Assembly (NCBI GenBank): GCA_043228905.1
Contig: JBHGNT010000014.1
Span: forward strand, 14,694,001-14,758,000
From: Azolla caroliniana
Lineage: Eukaryota > Polypodiophyta
Direction: 5' to 3'
DNA length: 64,000 nt
A program made the translations under genes and the position numbers. The notes under the pieces were generated by a model. The model was not told the origin of the DNA. It saw only the letters and a list, made by a program, of their open reading frames with translations, and did no database searches. Shown in pieces: positions 41,160 to 53,029 of the stretch (position 1 is its first letter; the number at the start of each line of letters is the position of its first letter).

Positions 41160-43360
41160 AAAGTGCCTTATGGTTTTGGATGTAGTTAAGGATAAAGAGA
41201 ATTACCAAAAGCATTTGCATGAGTATAAAAGGCTTATTCAAAGAAAGAGAAGAATATGGGAAGTTACTCAACAATTTATCCAAATGCAAGAGAAAGCACA
41301 TGCATGTGCTAAATTTTGGGGAAATCTAAAGGGAAAATGTGTTGAGAGTTATGGTGACTTAACTCTTCACGACTTGTCTATGGATTGTAAGAATTTATAT
41401 GAGTTATCTCTTGCCGGAAAGATGATGTGTTATGGTTCTCTTTCACATATGCCTCCCTTGTTTACAATTGAAGATATATGCATAGGACTTAAGAAATTGG
41501 CCTCTCGAAAGGCAAGCGATCTTCAATGCATAAAGGCTGAAATGCTCAAATGGACGAGAAAGGAAGCACATATATGGATAAGCGATATGTTTAATGATGC
41601 ATTGCAACATGGTATGCTGTACGATTGGACTACAAATTGGATCAAACCTTTACATAAAGGTGGAGATATAAATAATGTAAACAACTACCGAACCATCATG
41701 GTTGGCTCATTAAATAAGTGTATGGGCTGAAAAAAGTGGTAAGAGAGCTTATGGACAAGCTGGCTTTCGGAAACACCATAGCACCATTGATCACCTTATC
41801 ACCCTTCGAGTATTAATGGAGGAAAGTCGCCTTAGAGGTAAAGGTTTATATTGTTGCTTTGTAGACTTCAAGAAAGCTTTTGATATGGTACCTCGTGAGC
41901 ATCTTTGGAGGCGAATGGAAGAACTTGAGGTCCCAAGTGAATATATGCTTGCAATTTCCTGAATTTATGAGAAGGTTATATGTTGTGTGTGCACGAGAGA
42001 TAAACTTTCAGATTTTTTCAAAAGCACTATTGGTGTTAAGCAAGGATGCCCACTCTCACCAACACTATTTGGTCTATGCATTGATGAATTGGAAGAAATG
42101 GTTACCAAGTTTGCAAAGGAAGAATGTGTTGAAGAAGTTGCCATTGGGAATGTTGTGATTATGCTTTTGCTATATGCAGATGATGTAGTGCTTTTTGGAA
42201 ATACTTTAGGAGATGCACAAAAGCTTATGAAGGCATTGGAATTTTTTTGCATGCATACTAAATTAAGTGTCAATAGCTCTAAAACAAAGATTATGCTTGT
42301 AAAGAGACAAAAAAGAGATAAACCATGCATTATGTACAACAATAAGCAACTCAGATGTTTGGAAAGCTTCACATATCTTGGCCTTGAAGTTCCTTCAAAT
42401 CATAGATGGAATGAATGTGCTAGACGCCGTTTAGAGGCGGGTAAACGAACATACTATGCATTTGAGAACACATGCAATCTTGGAGATATTAAGTGTTGGG
42501 TCCTCAAGAAATATCTCTTCGACACTTTGGTGACACCGGTTCTTCTCTATGGGGTGGAAGTATGGGGCGGTAGCATCCCTAAATCTATGTGGAAAGAGTT
42601 TGAAAATGTCGAGAAACATTTTCCTACAAAGTTTCTACAAGTTAAGAAACAAACACCCTACACACTCCTCCTTGAGATGGGATCGCTTCCCATTGAGATC
42701 ATGGCCATGGAAAGGGTTGTTGAATACATGCTTAAGGTTCAAAAAAGTCCCTCACATCGACTTCCTAGAATTGCATGGGAAGCAAGCAAAAAGATCCAAA
42801 AGACGTATAAAAGCAAAATTTTGTGTTCCGGTTGGATGGAATGCGAGACACTTGCTTCATGATGCATCACTAAATTCCTTTGTAAATGAGGCCTTTTTGC
42901 AACGCCAATGTATCATTACATGGGACAAATGTGGAGGCTCATGCTTCCATTATTCTACACATGTTGCACCTAACTACAAAACCATATTCTTTGCGGAATG
43001 GGGAAACCATACACATCGATACATGTTAGAGCCCATACCGTTATCTACCATTCGAACCATTGCTTCCATGCGACTTAGCTCACATGCATTGCGATGTGAG
43101 ACAGAGGGTTGGGGCACAAGTGATGAGAGTGGTCGACTATGCACACTTTTCCCTAAACAAGTTCACGTGTATGAGTATTACACTTTGATACAATGCTCTG
43201 CGTTTGATCATATCTGACCATGCTTTCCACATCTCTTCGATTGGACCCAATCCTTGCATGAATTCCTCTCACAAGCACAATGTGCACTGTCGATTGCAAC
43301 ATTCATTGGTAAAGTTCTTGAACATCGAGAGTCACTACTCACTTTCACACGTATCACATG
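41160..43360 (+). pseudogene. LINE ORF2 reverse transcriptase and C-terminal region
   Basis: 41170-41730: fingers with RKASDLQCIKAEML and WIKPLHKGGDINNVNNYR. Out-of-frame 41740-41960: GQAGFRKHHSTIDHLITL and CFVDFKKAFDMVPREHLW (motif A). 41987-42862: VKQGCPLSPTLFGLCIDEL and LLYADDVVLFG (YADD). 42860-43360: ASMRLSSHALRCETEGWGT and GRLCTLFPKQVHVYEYYTL, a C-terminal zinc-knuckle-like region with one Cys replaced by Phe. Frameshifts near 41740, 41960 and 42850. Confidence 0.8.
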
Positions 43361-43429
43361 AAATGTAATATTTTTGGTCTCATAGGTCATATTTGACCTC
43401 CGAAGACGATAATATAATCTATCTATCTA

Positions 43430-43533
43430 TCTCTCTCTGTCTCCTTCTCTCAAGAATTCTACACCCTCATTTCCTCTTAGTATTAATCCTCATCTGTAGT
43501 ACTAATTCCTTCTCTATCTTAGTACTATTCCTA
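43430..43533 (+). repeat. Gypsy-7 5' LTR, 3' remnant only
   Basis: From the CT microsatellite through AAGAATTCTACACCCTC to TTAGTACTATTCCTAACA. The 3' LTR ends with the same words. The upstream LTR part is lost at a CT-rich junction with the LINE tail. Confidence 0.75.
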
Positions 43534-43599
43534 ACAGTTTGAACCGAATTCCTTCCTTCTTATCTTTGTATCCCTCATTCCCTTCATAGAAATATTCTT

Positions 43600-44215
43600 A
43601 TCCGTCCTTCCTCCAATACTATGGCAATTGCTAGCGCTCAAGAATACCAATATGAGATTAGTAGGCACGTTGCTCAGTGGCCCAGCTTTGGCATGGTTCA
43701 CACCTTTATTAGAGCAACAATCCCTATTGTTAAATAAATTTGAGGAATTTATTAACGAGTTTAAAGCCTGTTTCGGGGACACCGATAATGTTAGGACGAC
43801 AATCAATAAAATCTGAAGGTTGTGTCAAGGTGACCATCCAGGCTTATCCTTTGAAATGATGTCAAAGATTTACTCCTGATTTTTGCCGAAGAACCAAAGT
43901 CGCTCATAGAGGCAATCAGTCGAGCGGTGCGTTGCGATAACAGACTTTTCGAACGATGTTCGAAATGTCAATTACAAATGCCAAGAACAAGATCGAAGCC
44001 CACATATGCCTTAGTCGTAGCAAAGCCATTTGCAAGGGATTCATATAATGCGTCTCCAGCAAATATACCAACCCCGATGGAAATCAACAGAGACCATTAT
44101 CGGAAAAGGAAAAGCAGTGACGCCGAGCAAATCGACTATGTCTTTATTGCGGTGGACCGGGGCATATTGCAGTAAACTGTCCCCATAGGCCAAGAAGACA
44201 TGAAAATCAAATAGC
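43600..44215 (+). pseudogene. Gypsy-7 gag with CCHC knuckle
   Basis: 43628-43816 reads RLVGTLLSGPALAWFTPLL and FINEFKACFGDTDNVRTTI, a retrotransposon gag capsid, then stop. Near 44130-44190 a shifted frame gives an intact knuckle CLYCGGPGHIAVNC. The start and frame continuity are lost. Confidence 0.75.
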
Positions 44216-44352
44216 CGCTAGTACTAATAGTATTAAGCCCGAATCTATTTCATTAGTTCTAATAGCCCAAGCCTATCAAACAAATTTGAAGTCCTTAGTC
44301 AACTAGAAGAAGAGTTAAACAACTAAGTCCAGCCAAAATAGGAGCCGTTTGG

Positions 44353-44739
44353 TTGGACATCCCTAGATCTGTGCAACCCATTAGTGGTTCCATTCCCTCT
44401 AAGCAAGTTAGCAATGTCTTCCTAGCTCAAGTAACAATTAGTACTAAAACTACTCCTCTAGTACATGTCGTAGCACTCCTAGATTCCGAAGCTAATTCTT
44501 GCTTCATGGATAAGAATTTTGCCCAAGTTCATAATATATCCTTAAGAAAACTCCCTTGCCCAGCCTCTGTAGTCATTGATGGTCGCCCCATTGCTTCCAG
44601 AAACATCCTAGAAGAGTTAGAGCCAATTAGTGTTGTCCTAGATAATTTGGCATGTGTAGTATCATTCAATATAATTAGTAGTCCAGAACATCCCATTGTT
44701 TTGGGGTTACCATGGTTCGTGTTACAAAATCCGGATTAA
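44353..44739 (+). CDS. Gypsy-7 aspartic protease
   Basis: Open frame with [17 protein letters not shown], then [16 protein letters not shown], where the active site is D-S-E-A rather than D-S-G-A (Gly to Glu), and [16 protein letters not shown]. The gypsy protease fold is complete in length, but the active-site loop change probably kills it. At 44739 the sequence jumps directly to RT. Confidence 0.8.
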   Translation: MDIPRSVQPISGSIPSKQVSNVFLAQVTISTKTTPLVHVVALLDSEANSCFMDKNFAQVHNISLRKLPCPASVVIDGRPIASRNILEELEPISVVLDNLACVVSFNIISSPEHPIVLGLPWFVLQNPD

Positions 44740-45029
44740 TGTTGTAAAGTTCTTCACAAACATCGACATACGAGGCACATATAACCTCGTACGGATCCGA
44801 CCGGGAGATGAATGGAAGACCTCTTTTCGCACCTAATACGCGCACTTCGAGTATACGGTTTTGCATTCGGTCTAACCACATGGCAAATGATATATTCTGT
44901 GATATCTGTTTGATCATCTAATTGGATGATCTACTAGTTTATTCGAAGAATCAAGAAGACCTTGATTCTCATGTACTATTAGTACTAAATGACTTGGAAA
45001 ACATGGTCTTTATGCAAAACTGGAAAAAT
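44740..45029 (+). pseudogene. Gypsy-7 RT palm (part before Copia-C)
   Basis: Reads [28 protein letters not shown], a stop, AHFEYTV, and in another frame a stop then LDDLLVYSKNQEDLDSHVL. This is the chromovirus pattern FTKIDLRGAYNLVRI...YLDDLLIYS. The whole segment between protease and palm is deleted. Copia-C starts at 45030. Confidence 0.8.
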
Positions 45030-45459
45030 TGTAAAAGAATATGTTGTGCATAAGCGTATGCGTAAACATAGAGTACACAACTCGGAGGAATAAGACAATT
45101 CGGTAAAACATAGAAAACGCAAAGATGGAGATGGAGATGGAGAGAGAGAGCAGACAACAGAAAAAACTTAGATTCAAAATAATGACTCTCTGTCTGTGTA
45201 CATACATCGTGCTCAGTGAACACATTTTATACAAGCCCTTACAATTGGGCTGACACAAGTACTGACAGTACTTGAATGCTCATAAATGAGCTGACTACAA
45301 AAACTCCCAAAATTATTCCTTTACAAGGAATAACACTCTAACGGCCTCTTCGGTTTTCACACCGATGCAGCCTTGTTGTGGGTACTTTTTCACGCACCCA
45401 GTCTACGCACTGGGTTACGCTGCGTACTTCGCACCAAATGTTGAGCTTGTCTCTCAATA
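45030..45459 (-). repeat. Copia-C 3' LTR
   Basis: TGTAAAAGAATATG...CTCTCAATA. TATA box on the minus strand TATAAAATG near 45227-45235. The last bases are mutated (CAATA for CAACA). Confidence 0.85.
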
Positions 45460-46005
45460 CTCCCCCTAAAGCTCAACTTGAGGTTCCAGTTGCTCCGCCG
45501 GATCTACGCTCCGGTTCCTTCTGGCTTCACGCCTCGCTCGCGCTCCTCGACCTGTTCGATTCCGCGAGCTTCGACCCTTTCGGTCGGCTTGTTTGCTCGT
45601 TCGGCCCTTCTCAGCTCCCTTGCTGTCGCGGTGTCGACACATCCTTCACTGCCCTTTTCTCCGCATGGCCTTCAATTGATTCGGCATATCCGAATCGAAC
45701 ATACCAATTGAATCAAACTCTTCAGATTCAATATCACTCTCATCCGAATTGGTTGTCTCCAATTCGTCCTCAATCTTCAAGCCCCTGATAACATCCGACC
45801 ACGTCTTAGTCTTGGTGTTATCTCCCCCTGTTTCGGCTGTCCTCGGCTCCTTATGCTTATGGCCCGTGCTTCTGTCTTCGGCTTCTTTAGCCGGTTCGAA
45901 GTCAAATTCTCCATCTGACTCCGCATCTCGGTCACTTCCGCTGTGATGCTTACCTTCACTCCTTTCACGCTCTTGTCCCTGTTCTTCCTTTCTCCCCCTC
46001 AAGTT
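45460..46005 (-). CDS. Copia-C extra 3' cassette between two purine tracts
   Basis: The internal tract AACTTGAGGGGGAGA lies at 45991-46003 and the terminal tract GCTTTAGGGGGAG at 45460-45472. The RNase H frame continues past the internal tract for about 119 codons to a stop at 45646: a Glu/Arg/Gly/Asp-rich charged part, then KTKTWSDVIRGLKIEDELE, TNSDESDIESEEFD and KAMRRKGQ. Matches the Copia-D cassette in place and motif. The role is unknown; a nucleic-acid or host-factor binding tail is one guess. Confidence 0.65.
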
Positions 46006-46584
46006 CGGCATGTCGAGGTGACGCAACCCAAGCGCACCCGAGAAATGCCATAACTTGTCGAGACCAAGAGGTTTTGTGAAGATGTCGGCAATCTGCCAAC
46101 CAGTCGAAACATGCACCAATTCAACTTCTCCTGGAAGGACCCGTGCACAGACAAAATGGTAATGCACCTCGATGTGCTTGGTCCGGGCGTGGAACACAGG
46201 GTTTTTCACAAGGTGGATACTGCTACGGTTGTCGCAATAGATCGTCGTCGGATCAGACACCTCTACCTGTAGATCCCATAATAGCCATTTCAGCCAAATG
46301 AGTTCGCACGTAGCGACAGTGGCCCCTCGATATTCGGCCTCCGTGCTCGACAGTGTTATTGTCGGCTGCTTTTTGCTGCTCCACATGATCGCCACACTTC
46401 CTAATGAGAAGGCGTATCTGGATGTGGATTGATGATCGCTGGCGTTTCCGGCCAAATAGGCATTCGTGTAGCCGACTAACTGTTCAGTTACGCCTGCTCG
46501 ATATAGCAACGCCATGTCTTTCGTGCCGTTTACATATCGCAATATTCTTTGCGGGCACTGAAGGTGTTTGGTCGTAGGCTGCAA
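46006..46584 (-). CDS. Copia-C RNase H
   Basis: The open frame starts TKHLQCPQRILRYVNGTKD. It contains LVGYTNAYLAGNASDHQST (first Asp of YTDAD is Asn), TITLSSTEAEYRG (Glu), IYCDNRSSIHLVKNPVFHA (Asp), RTKHIEVHYHFV and IADIFTKPLGLDKLW. One of the catalytic acids is lost. Confidence 0.85.
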
Positions 46585-47505
46585 CTTGAATTAACTGATT
46601 AGGCTAACTAGATAACTAAGATCTGGTTGAGTAATCGTCAAATAGATAAGGCTGCCAAGAACCTATCGGAACCGTGTCAGGTCGCACGCCTTTCCCGAAT
46701 CTTGTCGACGCTTTACATTTCTGTCCAAAGGGGTCGAGATGGGCTTACAATTTTCCATCTCGAACTTGAAGAGCATATTCAGCGCGTAATGACGCTGAAT
46801 AAACGATACCGCAAGCTGAGACTTCACGTGACGGATTTCTTCAAGGTCGGCCCTGGTGATGACTAAATCATCAACGTACAAGAGTAGGTTGACCGGTCCA
46901 TATTGACCTTGCTAAACAAATAGAGAAGAGTCTAATTTCGACGGCGCAAAACCCATCCTACGCAACTGCTGCATAATCTTTGCGTTCCAAGCTCACGGGG
47001 CTTGCTTTAGTCCATATAAGAACTTCTTCAATCGGAAAACTACTGAGGTGTTTTGTTCGGATAGAAATCCGAGGGGCTGTATCATGTACACCTGCTCCTC
47101 AAGATAACCTTGCAGGAACGCGTTCTTTACATCCATCTGATGTAAGTGCCACCCCTTTGTCGCTGCTACGGCTAGTAGGACTCACACGGTAGTCATCTTC
47201 GGGACAGGCGCGAAGGTTTCATCATAGTCCACATCGTGCTGCTATCCGTAGCCTTTCGCTACTAAACAAGCCTTGTAGCGGTTGACAGAGCCATCGGTGT
47301 TGTATTTCACCTTATACACCCATCTACATCCAATCGGCTTTACACACTTCGGTGCGTCAACTAGGTCCCATGTCTCGTTCTGCGTGAAGGCGCGCATCTC
47401 TTCCTCCATCACGGCACGCCAATTTGCGTCTTCCGCTGTTTCTACATAGCTCTCCGGCTCACGCACTTCCGCCACTCGCGTCATGTACGCGTAATGGTGC
47501 GCCAT
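46585..47505 (-). pseudogene. Copia-C reverse transcriptase
   Basis: N-part 47242-47505: AHHYAYMTRVAEVREPESY, WRAVMEEEMRAF, GCRWVYKVKYNTDGSVNRYK. The middle (46890-47240) is readable across stops. 46663-46881: MYVDDLVITRADLEEI (YVDD), then a deletion of about 30 residues joins SQLAVSF straight to IQRHYALNML. It lacks part of the thumb. Confidence 0.8.
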
Positions 47506-47610
47506 GTACTCATTATACCCGTACCTCTTTACAGGGTTCTTTGGGCGGGTAGATCGGCGTAATTCGTGATTACCCGATTTTGTGACCTTTTTGACCGATT
47601 TTGACCTCTT

Positions 47611-48696
47611 TCATGGAGGTTCCTTTTCGACTAGCTCGAGGTCAGATTCACTCCGAACTGACTCGGCACTACCAAAATCGTATTCCGGCGTATTCTTCTT
47701 CCCCTTCTCCTTGTATGTAAACCGTCTCCTTGGTTCTTTACACGGGGACATTACGGCCGAGTCTCCACTACTCACCGCCTCATCATCTGGTTGGTCATCT
47801 CGACCCAACCCCTCATTCGGCCCACTCAGTCGAAATGAGATCGGACTCTCTCTTAGAGCTTCGATGTCCTCATCATGTGGAGGCATCTCAGCCTCGTTGA
47901 CTTTGTCTTCAGAAATCAGAATGGAGTCATGAGGTTCTGGAGGAGAAGGCAAGTACCACGAAGCGAACTTGTCAAATACGACATCACGGCTTCAATGTAC
48001 TTCCTTCGTTTGGGGGTTATAGCACTTATACCCCTTCTGCTCGTCTGAATAGCCGACCAAGATACATTTCTCGGCCTTGGCATCCAGCTTCCTCCTTTTC
48101 TCCCTCGGCACGTGCACAAACGCAATGTTGCCGAAAATCCTCAAGTGTGCCAAGTTCGGCTTCTTTCCGAAATATAGCTCATGTGGCGACACTCCTCCAT
48201 TAGCAGAAGTCCGATTCTGCAAGTAGACAACCGTCTTCACGGCTTCAGCCCAATAGAATTTCGGCATATGCTTCTCTTCAAGCATTCCCCTGGCCGCTTC
48301 TTTAATCGTTCGATTCTTCCGCTCGGCCACGCCGTTCTATTGCGGCATGTATCTACACGAGAATTCGCGTCGAATTCCCTCCTTTTGTAGATAACATGTG
48401 AACTGGTCGAAGAAGTAATCCTTTCCGCCATCAGACCGTAGGCATTTGATGTTACGCCCGGTTTCCCTTTCCGCAAGGCTCTTCACCTCCAAGAAACATG
48501 CGAAAACTTCGCTCTTCTTTGCGATCGTGCATGCCCACGTGTGCCGAGTGAAGTCATCGATGAAGGTTACAAAGTAACGGCTTCCACCGAGACTTGCGTT
48601 CTGTGTAGGACCCCGCACATCCGAATTGATCAAATCCAGTAGACTTCGACTACGATTACGCTCATTGGGGAATGGAAGTCGGTGTTGTTTTCCCAT
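47611..48696 (-). pseudogene. Copia-C integrase and linker
   Basis: 48337-48696: GKQHRLPFPNERNRSRSLL, LINSDVRGPTQ (Asp), GGSRYFVTFIDDFTRHTW, IKCLRSDGGKDYF (Asp). After a stop, 47992-48330: MAERKNRTIKEAARGML (Glu), HMPKFYWAEAVKTVVYLQN, LRIFGNIAFVHVP and KCILVGYSDEQKGYKCYNP. 47611-47952 is an acidic/Ser-rich linker with PRRRFTYKEKGKKN. Confidence 0.85.
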
Positions 48697-48852
48697 CTAA
48701 TAGGCTTTGCAGACTTGGGCATTACGGCCCCAAAATTTCGGCAATCCGGATACGATGTTCTTCGTCTGCATTTCACGTAGCTATGGGAAATTTATGTGGC
48801 CAAACTGCTTGTGCCACAGGTCGATATCCGATTTGACCTTTTGTCCTTTCGC

Positions 48853-50235
48853 CTACAACACGGTGCCGGCTGGATTAGTGTCGAGGATAAACATCCTCCC
48901 TTCACGGCGCCCTTGTGCGATCACTTTGCCTTCCTCTCTTATGAAGCAATCGAGATGCGTGAATCGAACTTGCATACCTTGGTCAACGATCTGTCCGACC
49001 GACACAAGGTTCTTGGTTATTGTCGGGACGTGCAATACGTTCATGAGTTTCCCTTTCTGCCTAACTTGGCTGAGGGGAACTTCTCCGACATGTTCGATGG
49101 TATGCGTAGTGTCGTCTCCCGTTTCGACCACTCCTTGCGATTCCGGTTTCTCCAAGTACGAGAACCATTCCTCGTGACTCCTCATATAATTTGACGCTCC
49201 GGAATCAACATACCACACTTCGCTCGATTTCGAGGTGTTCACGGCCATAGAATTGGCCTTATGCTTCATTACGAAGGTTGGGCCCGATTTATTTTCGGCT
49301 CGTTCAGAGCCTTTTGCGTAGTGCGACTTCTGATGCCTTCCTGCGTCTCTTCCGCTCGATCCAACTTTGTCTGAATCAGTTTGTTTCTTCCAGCACTCGC
49401 TCTCCTTGTGGCCTTTTTTGCCACAGTACCAGCAATCCGGTCCGGTATTCTCTTGCCGTCTTCCGGCGCCGCCATGACTCCCCTTGCTTGCGGAGGGTTC
49501 GGAATTGCTTCCGGCATCTCGATCATGCCATAAATTCTGCTCTTTTCGGCCGCCTCCATTGCGCGTTGATCCGTCTCGTCCACCACGACCACGGGGCCTA
49601 TCATCCTCCGTGTAAAGCATCTTGCCATCGGCGTGCGCACCCGCGTGGTTTTCTTCTACGAGCAACATTGACTGAAGCGTAATATCCCTCATGCAGATTG
49701 CCATTCGGAAAGGTCTGAACTTTGACACCAAGCCACCAAGACAAACTTGCACCATTTCATCTTCCTCGACGTTCACGTTGATGGAGGCGAGAGAGTTGCA
49801 GATTTCTTTGATCTTGGTGGTGTAATCAGCCACCGACATATCTCTTTGTCGTACATTGCTGAGCTCCTGTCACAGCTGCAGCTTTCTGGCCATTGTGTTG
49901 GCGGCGAAAATCCTTTTGAGATTTACCCACGCGTCCTTTGGCGTCTTGGGATCCTGGATATAGCTCAAAAGTTGATCGCTCACACAGGACACGAAGTAGT
50001 ACAACACTCTGCTTGCCACTTATTCTCAAGCCGGAAAGTCCCTCTGTGTCGAGTCGAGTGCTACATTGTTTGCTCCTTCGACATAACTCCAGTAGCCATG
50101 GCCGAGCAGGTACTGGTGCATCTTGTAAGACCAAGATGCGTAGTTGCTTCTATCAAGCTTTTCAGTCAGAAGTGAGCTTCCCATTCCTCTGTCCGTAGTA
50201 TTGTCTTTTTCTTCTCCGAAAGCGAACAACTTCAA
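48853..50235 (-). pseudogene. Copia-C gag, CCHC and protease
   Basis: gag starts near 50178 (MGSSLLTEKLDRSNYASW) in 50026-50235, with stops near 50020 and 49870. 48853-49839 is open: VCLGGLVSKFRPFR, LLVEENHAGAHADGKM, an Arg/Gly-rich part, knuckle CWYCGKKGHKESEC, protease VWYVDSGASNYMRSH with D-S-G-A intact, and VLHVPTITKNLVSVGQIVD. Confidence 0.85.
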
Positions 50236-50288
50236 CTCTGTTTCGTCACAAACTTTTCTTGTGGGCTGCAGAGGACTTCAACCCTCGC

Positions 50289-50300
50289 GCTCTGATACCA
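50289..50300 (-). other. Copia-C primer binding site (tRNA-iMet)
   Basis: TGGTATCAGAGC on the minus strand, abutting the 5' LTR at 50301. Confidence 0.9.
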
Positions 50301-51055
50301 TGTAAAAGAATACGTTGTGCAGAAGCGTATGCGTAAACACAGAGTACACAGTTCAGAGGAATAAGACAATTCGGTAAAACACAGAAAATGCAAAGATGGA
50401 GATGGACATGGAGAGAGAGAGCAGACAACAGAAAAAACTCAAATTCAAAATAATGACTCTCTGTTCTGTGTACATACCCCGTGCTCAGTGAGCACCTTTT
50501 ATACAAGCCCTGACAATCGGGCCGAATTTCAGTTTTTCTTGTTGTCTGCTCTCTCTGTTCTGTGTACATACACCGTGCTCAGTGAGCACCTTTTATACAA
50601 GCCATGACAATCGGGCTGACACAAGTACTGACAGTACTTGAATGCTCATAAATGAGCCGACTACACAAACTCCCAAAATTATTCCATTACGAGGAATAAC
50701 ACTCTAATGGCCTCTTCGGTTTTCACACCGATGCGGCCCTGTTGTGCGTACTTTTTCACGCACCCACCCAGTCTACGCACTGGGTTACTGAATTTGAGTT
50801 TTTTTTGTTGTCTGATCTCTCTGCTTTGTGTACATACATCGTGCTCAGTGAGCACCTTTTATACAAGCCCTGACAATCGGGCTGACACAAGTACTGATAG
50901 TACTTGAATGCTCATAAATGAGCCGACTACACAAACTCCCAAAATTATTCCTTTACGAGGAATAACGCTCTAACGGCCTCTTCGGTTTTCACACCGATGC
51001 GGCCCTATTGTGCGCACTTTTTCACGCACCCACCCAGTCTACGCACTGGGTTACC
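50301..51055 (-). repeat. Copia-C 5' LTR, rearranged with three partial copies
   Basis: The first copy (50301-50522) matches the 3' LTR. A short inverted piece follows (GAATTTCAGTTTTTCTTG then TTGTCTGCTC at about 50524-50557), then a second copy of the middle and end (to about 50786), another inverted piece (50787-50815), and a third copy (to 51055). TATA-type TATAAAAGG appears three times on the minus strand. The true outer end is missing. Confidence 0.8.
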
Positions 51056-51735
51056 CAGTACATGTAGTTTGTTGTGTGCAACCAAGTGGAATTTCTAGGC
51101 TCTGTCATCTCCTCGGAAGGCATCTCTATGGGTCCAGCTAAGGTCAAAATTGTGGTAGAGTGACAGACTCCCGTTCGTTGCAAGATGTGCAATGTTTTTT
51201 AGGCTTCGCAAATATTTTTTATACAAAAATGCTCAAAGGTTATTTTGCCTCTCACACAACTTACCAAGAAGGGGAAGTTGTTTTGTTTGGTTTCAGGAAG
51301 TGGACATGGCTTTTGTAAGTCTTAAGAAAGCATTTACATCAGGTCCTATTCTAGCTCATGTTGATCCGAATAAACCATTCATCATGGAGGCAGACACATC
51401 GGATTTCGCCCTTGGTAGCATTCTATCACAACAAGGCGATGATGAAAAACTACATCTGGTGGCTTTCCACTCGCGAAAGTTTGACGCCGCCAAAATCAAC
51501 TACGAGATACATGAAAAGGAGCTATTGGCAATAGTGGACTCTTTTGCACAATAGAGGCATTTTTTTAGAGGGATATTCTCATCAAGTCACAATATTCAGT
51601 GATCACAAAAACCTTGTTATTTCCAGAATGCTCGTGTATTGCTCACTTGTTTTGACTTCAAAATTACATATAGTCCTAGGAAGCAACAAGGAAAGGCAGA
51701 TACATTATTGCGACACTCGTGTCTAGCACCTTGTC
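51056..51735 (+). pseudogene. Gypsy-7 RT thumb and RNase H
   Basis: Resumes FVVCNQVEFLGSVISSEGIS, then broken frames, then 51192-51554: [38 protein letters not shown] (RNase H Asp), [19 protein letters not shown] (Glu), and 51544-51726: EGYSHQVTIFSDHKNL (Asp). A stop at 51552-51554 separates the halves. Confidence 0.85.
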
Positions 51736-51799
51736 CCAGTGATCCAACATTCGATAATCAAAAGCAAGTCATCCTAGGACCAACATGACTGCAAGCAAC

Positions 51800-52658
51800 G
51801 TGGGTTTTTGACACTCCATTGGATTCCCGCATTATCGAGACTATACGTGAAGACTTGAAGACAGATGCTTTTGCTCAAGCCATTCTAGCGCAAATTGATC
51901 CCTTGCGGGCAACCTGCTCACAGTTGAAACAACCAGGTATGGACTATGGACAATTCGAATGGCATGATGGATTACAATTCTTTAAGAAACTCTTGTATGT
52001 TCCCAATGGTGCTTGTCGCCTTCGGGTAGTCCAAAGTTGTCATGGCACATATACAAATGGACATTTTGGTAGTACTAAAATGTTGGATTTAGTATAACGA
52101 TCATTTTGGTGGCCTCATATGCGACGATTTGTTGAAGACTATGTTCGGACATGTGTTACATGTTACAGAGCAAAGATGCCAAGACATCATCCATATGGTT
52201 TATTGGAACCATTACCAATTCCAAGCAAGCCGTGCCAGTCCATTTCTCTAAATTTTATCACATATTTTATCGGAAAAGTTAATGATGTCCCTTTTCATCT
52301 TGATCTACCTCCGCAACTATGGTTACATCCGGTTTTTCATAGTTCTCTTCTTGAACCCTATCAAGAAAACACTATTCCGAATTGTATTACACCATCTCCA
52401 CCCTCGAACGAGCTTGAAGCAGGACCAGAGTATGAAGTTGATGCCATCCTCGATTCCAGGATTGTTCGCAATAAACTATACTATTTGGTCGATTGGCTAG
52501 GCTATAGTCCAAGCCAGCATACTTGGGAACCAGTCAAGAATATCGCAAATGCTCGAGCTCTTATTGAGGACTTCCATCGAAAATATCCCGACAAACCAGG
52601 TCCTCCATCTAAGACGCCTCGTAACACTCGTCGTCTTGAGGGGGGGGTAGTGTCATGA
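51800..52658 (+). pseudogene. Gypsy-7 integrase (core deleted) and chromodomain
   Basis: 51819-52097: linker and zinc finger part (RLRVVQSCHGTYTNGHFGS). 52119-52658: VRTCVTCYRAKMPRHHPYG completes the zinc finger, then SISLNFITYFIGK joins directly to VPFHLDLPPQLWLHPVFHS, so the catalytic core is deleted in frame. A chromodomain follows: EYEVDAILDSRIVRNKLYYL, DWLGYSPSQHTWEPVKNI. The frame ends in the polypurine tract CTTGAGGGGGGGG. Confidence 0.85.
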
Positions 52659-52968
52659 TATAGCTTGGTATGGCTTCAAAAAGATTTGAACCCATGACCT
52701 TCTGTCACATGGGTTGAAGCCCTACCATTAAGCTATATATTATAATACAAAGAATATTTTTTATTTACATTTATTATTTCACTTAGGAAATCCATGTATA
52801 TTCTAGATTTATCTGGAACATTTTAGAAATGTCAAGAGTACTCCTAAGCATACTAAAAAAAGAGGCACATGGTATTATTAAGAAATATTCGGTTCAACGC
52901 CTGTCTTAAGCCTTCTAGCTATTCTTGTATATTCTCTTCATATAATATAGCATATCATTTGTTATCAG

Positions 52969-53029
<61 letters not shown>

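Larger units (their letters stand above)
39040..43430 (+). mobile_element. LINE (non-LTR retrotransposon), non-L1-like
   Basis: ORF1 with a coiled coil, ORF2 with AP-type endonuclease and RT, and an (ATCT)n/(CT)n end near 43420-43436. The RT region after YADD (FTYLGLEVPSNHRWNECARR and TLVTPVLLYGVEVWGG) differs from plant L1 elements and resembles Jockey/CR1/RTE-type wording; clade not resolved. Many frameshifts. The 5' edge (about 39040) lies by the first methyltransferase exon; the 3' edge abuts the Gypsy-7 LTR. Confidence 0.8.
45030..51055 (-). mobile_element. Copia-C, full-ended Ty1/copia nested in Gypsy-7
   Basis: 3' LTR 45030-45459, internal region with all pol domains plus the extra 3' cassette, initiator-Met primer site at 50289-50300, and a rearranged 5' LTR 50301-51055. 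Gypsy-7 RT reads into it on one side and resumes after it on the other. A target duplication cannot be shown because the 5' LTR outer end is lost. Confidence 0.9.

Noticed and set aside
44675-44917. 80-codon minus-strand ORF at the Gypsy-7 protease/RT join
   Set aside because: Antisense to readable gypsy RT palm sequence on the plus strand.
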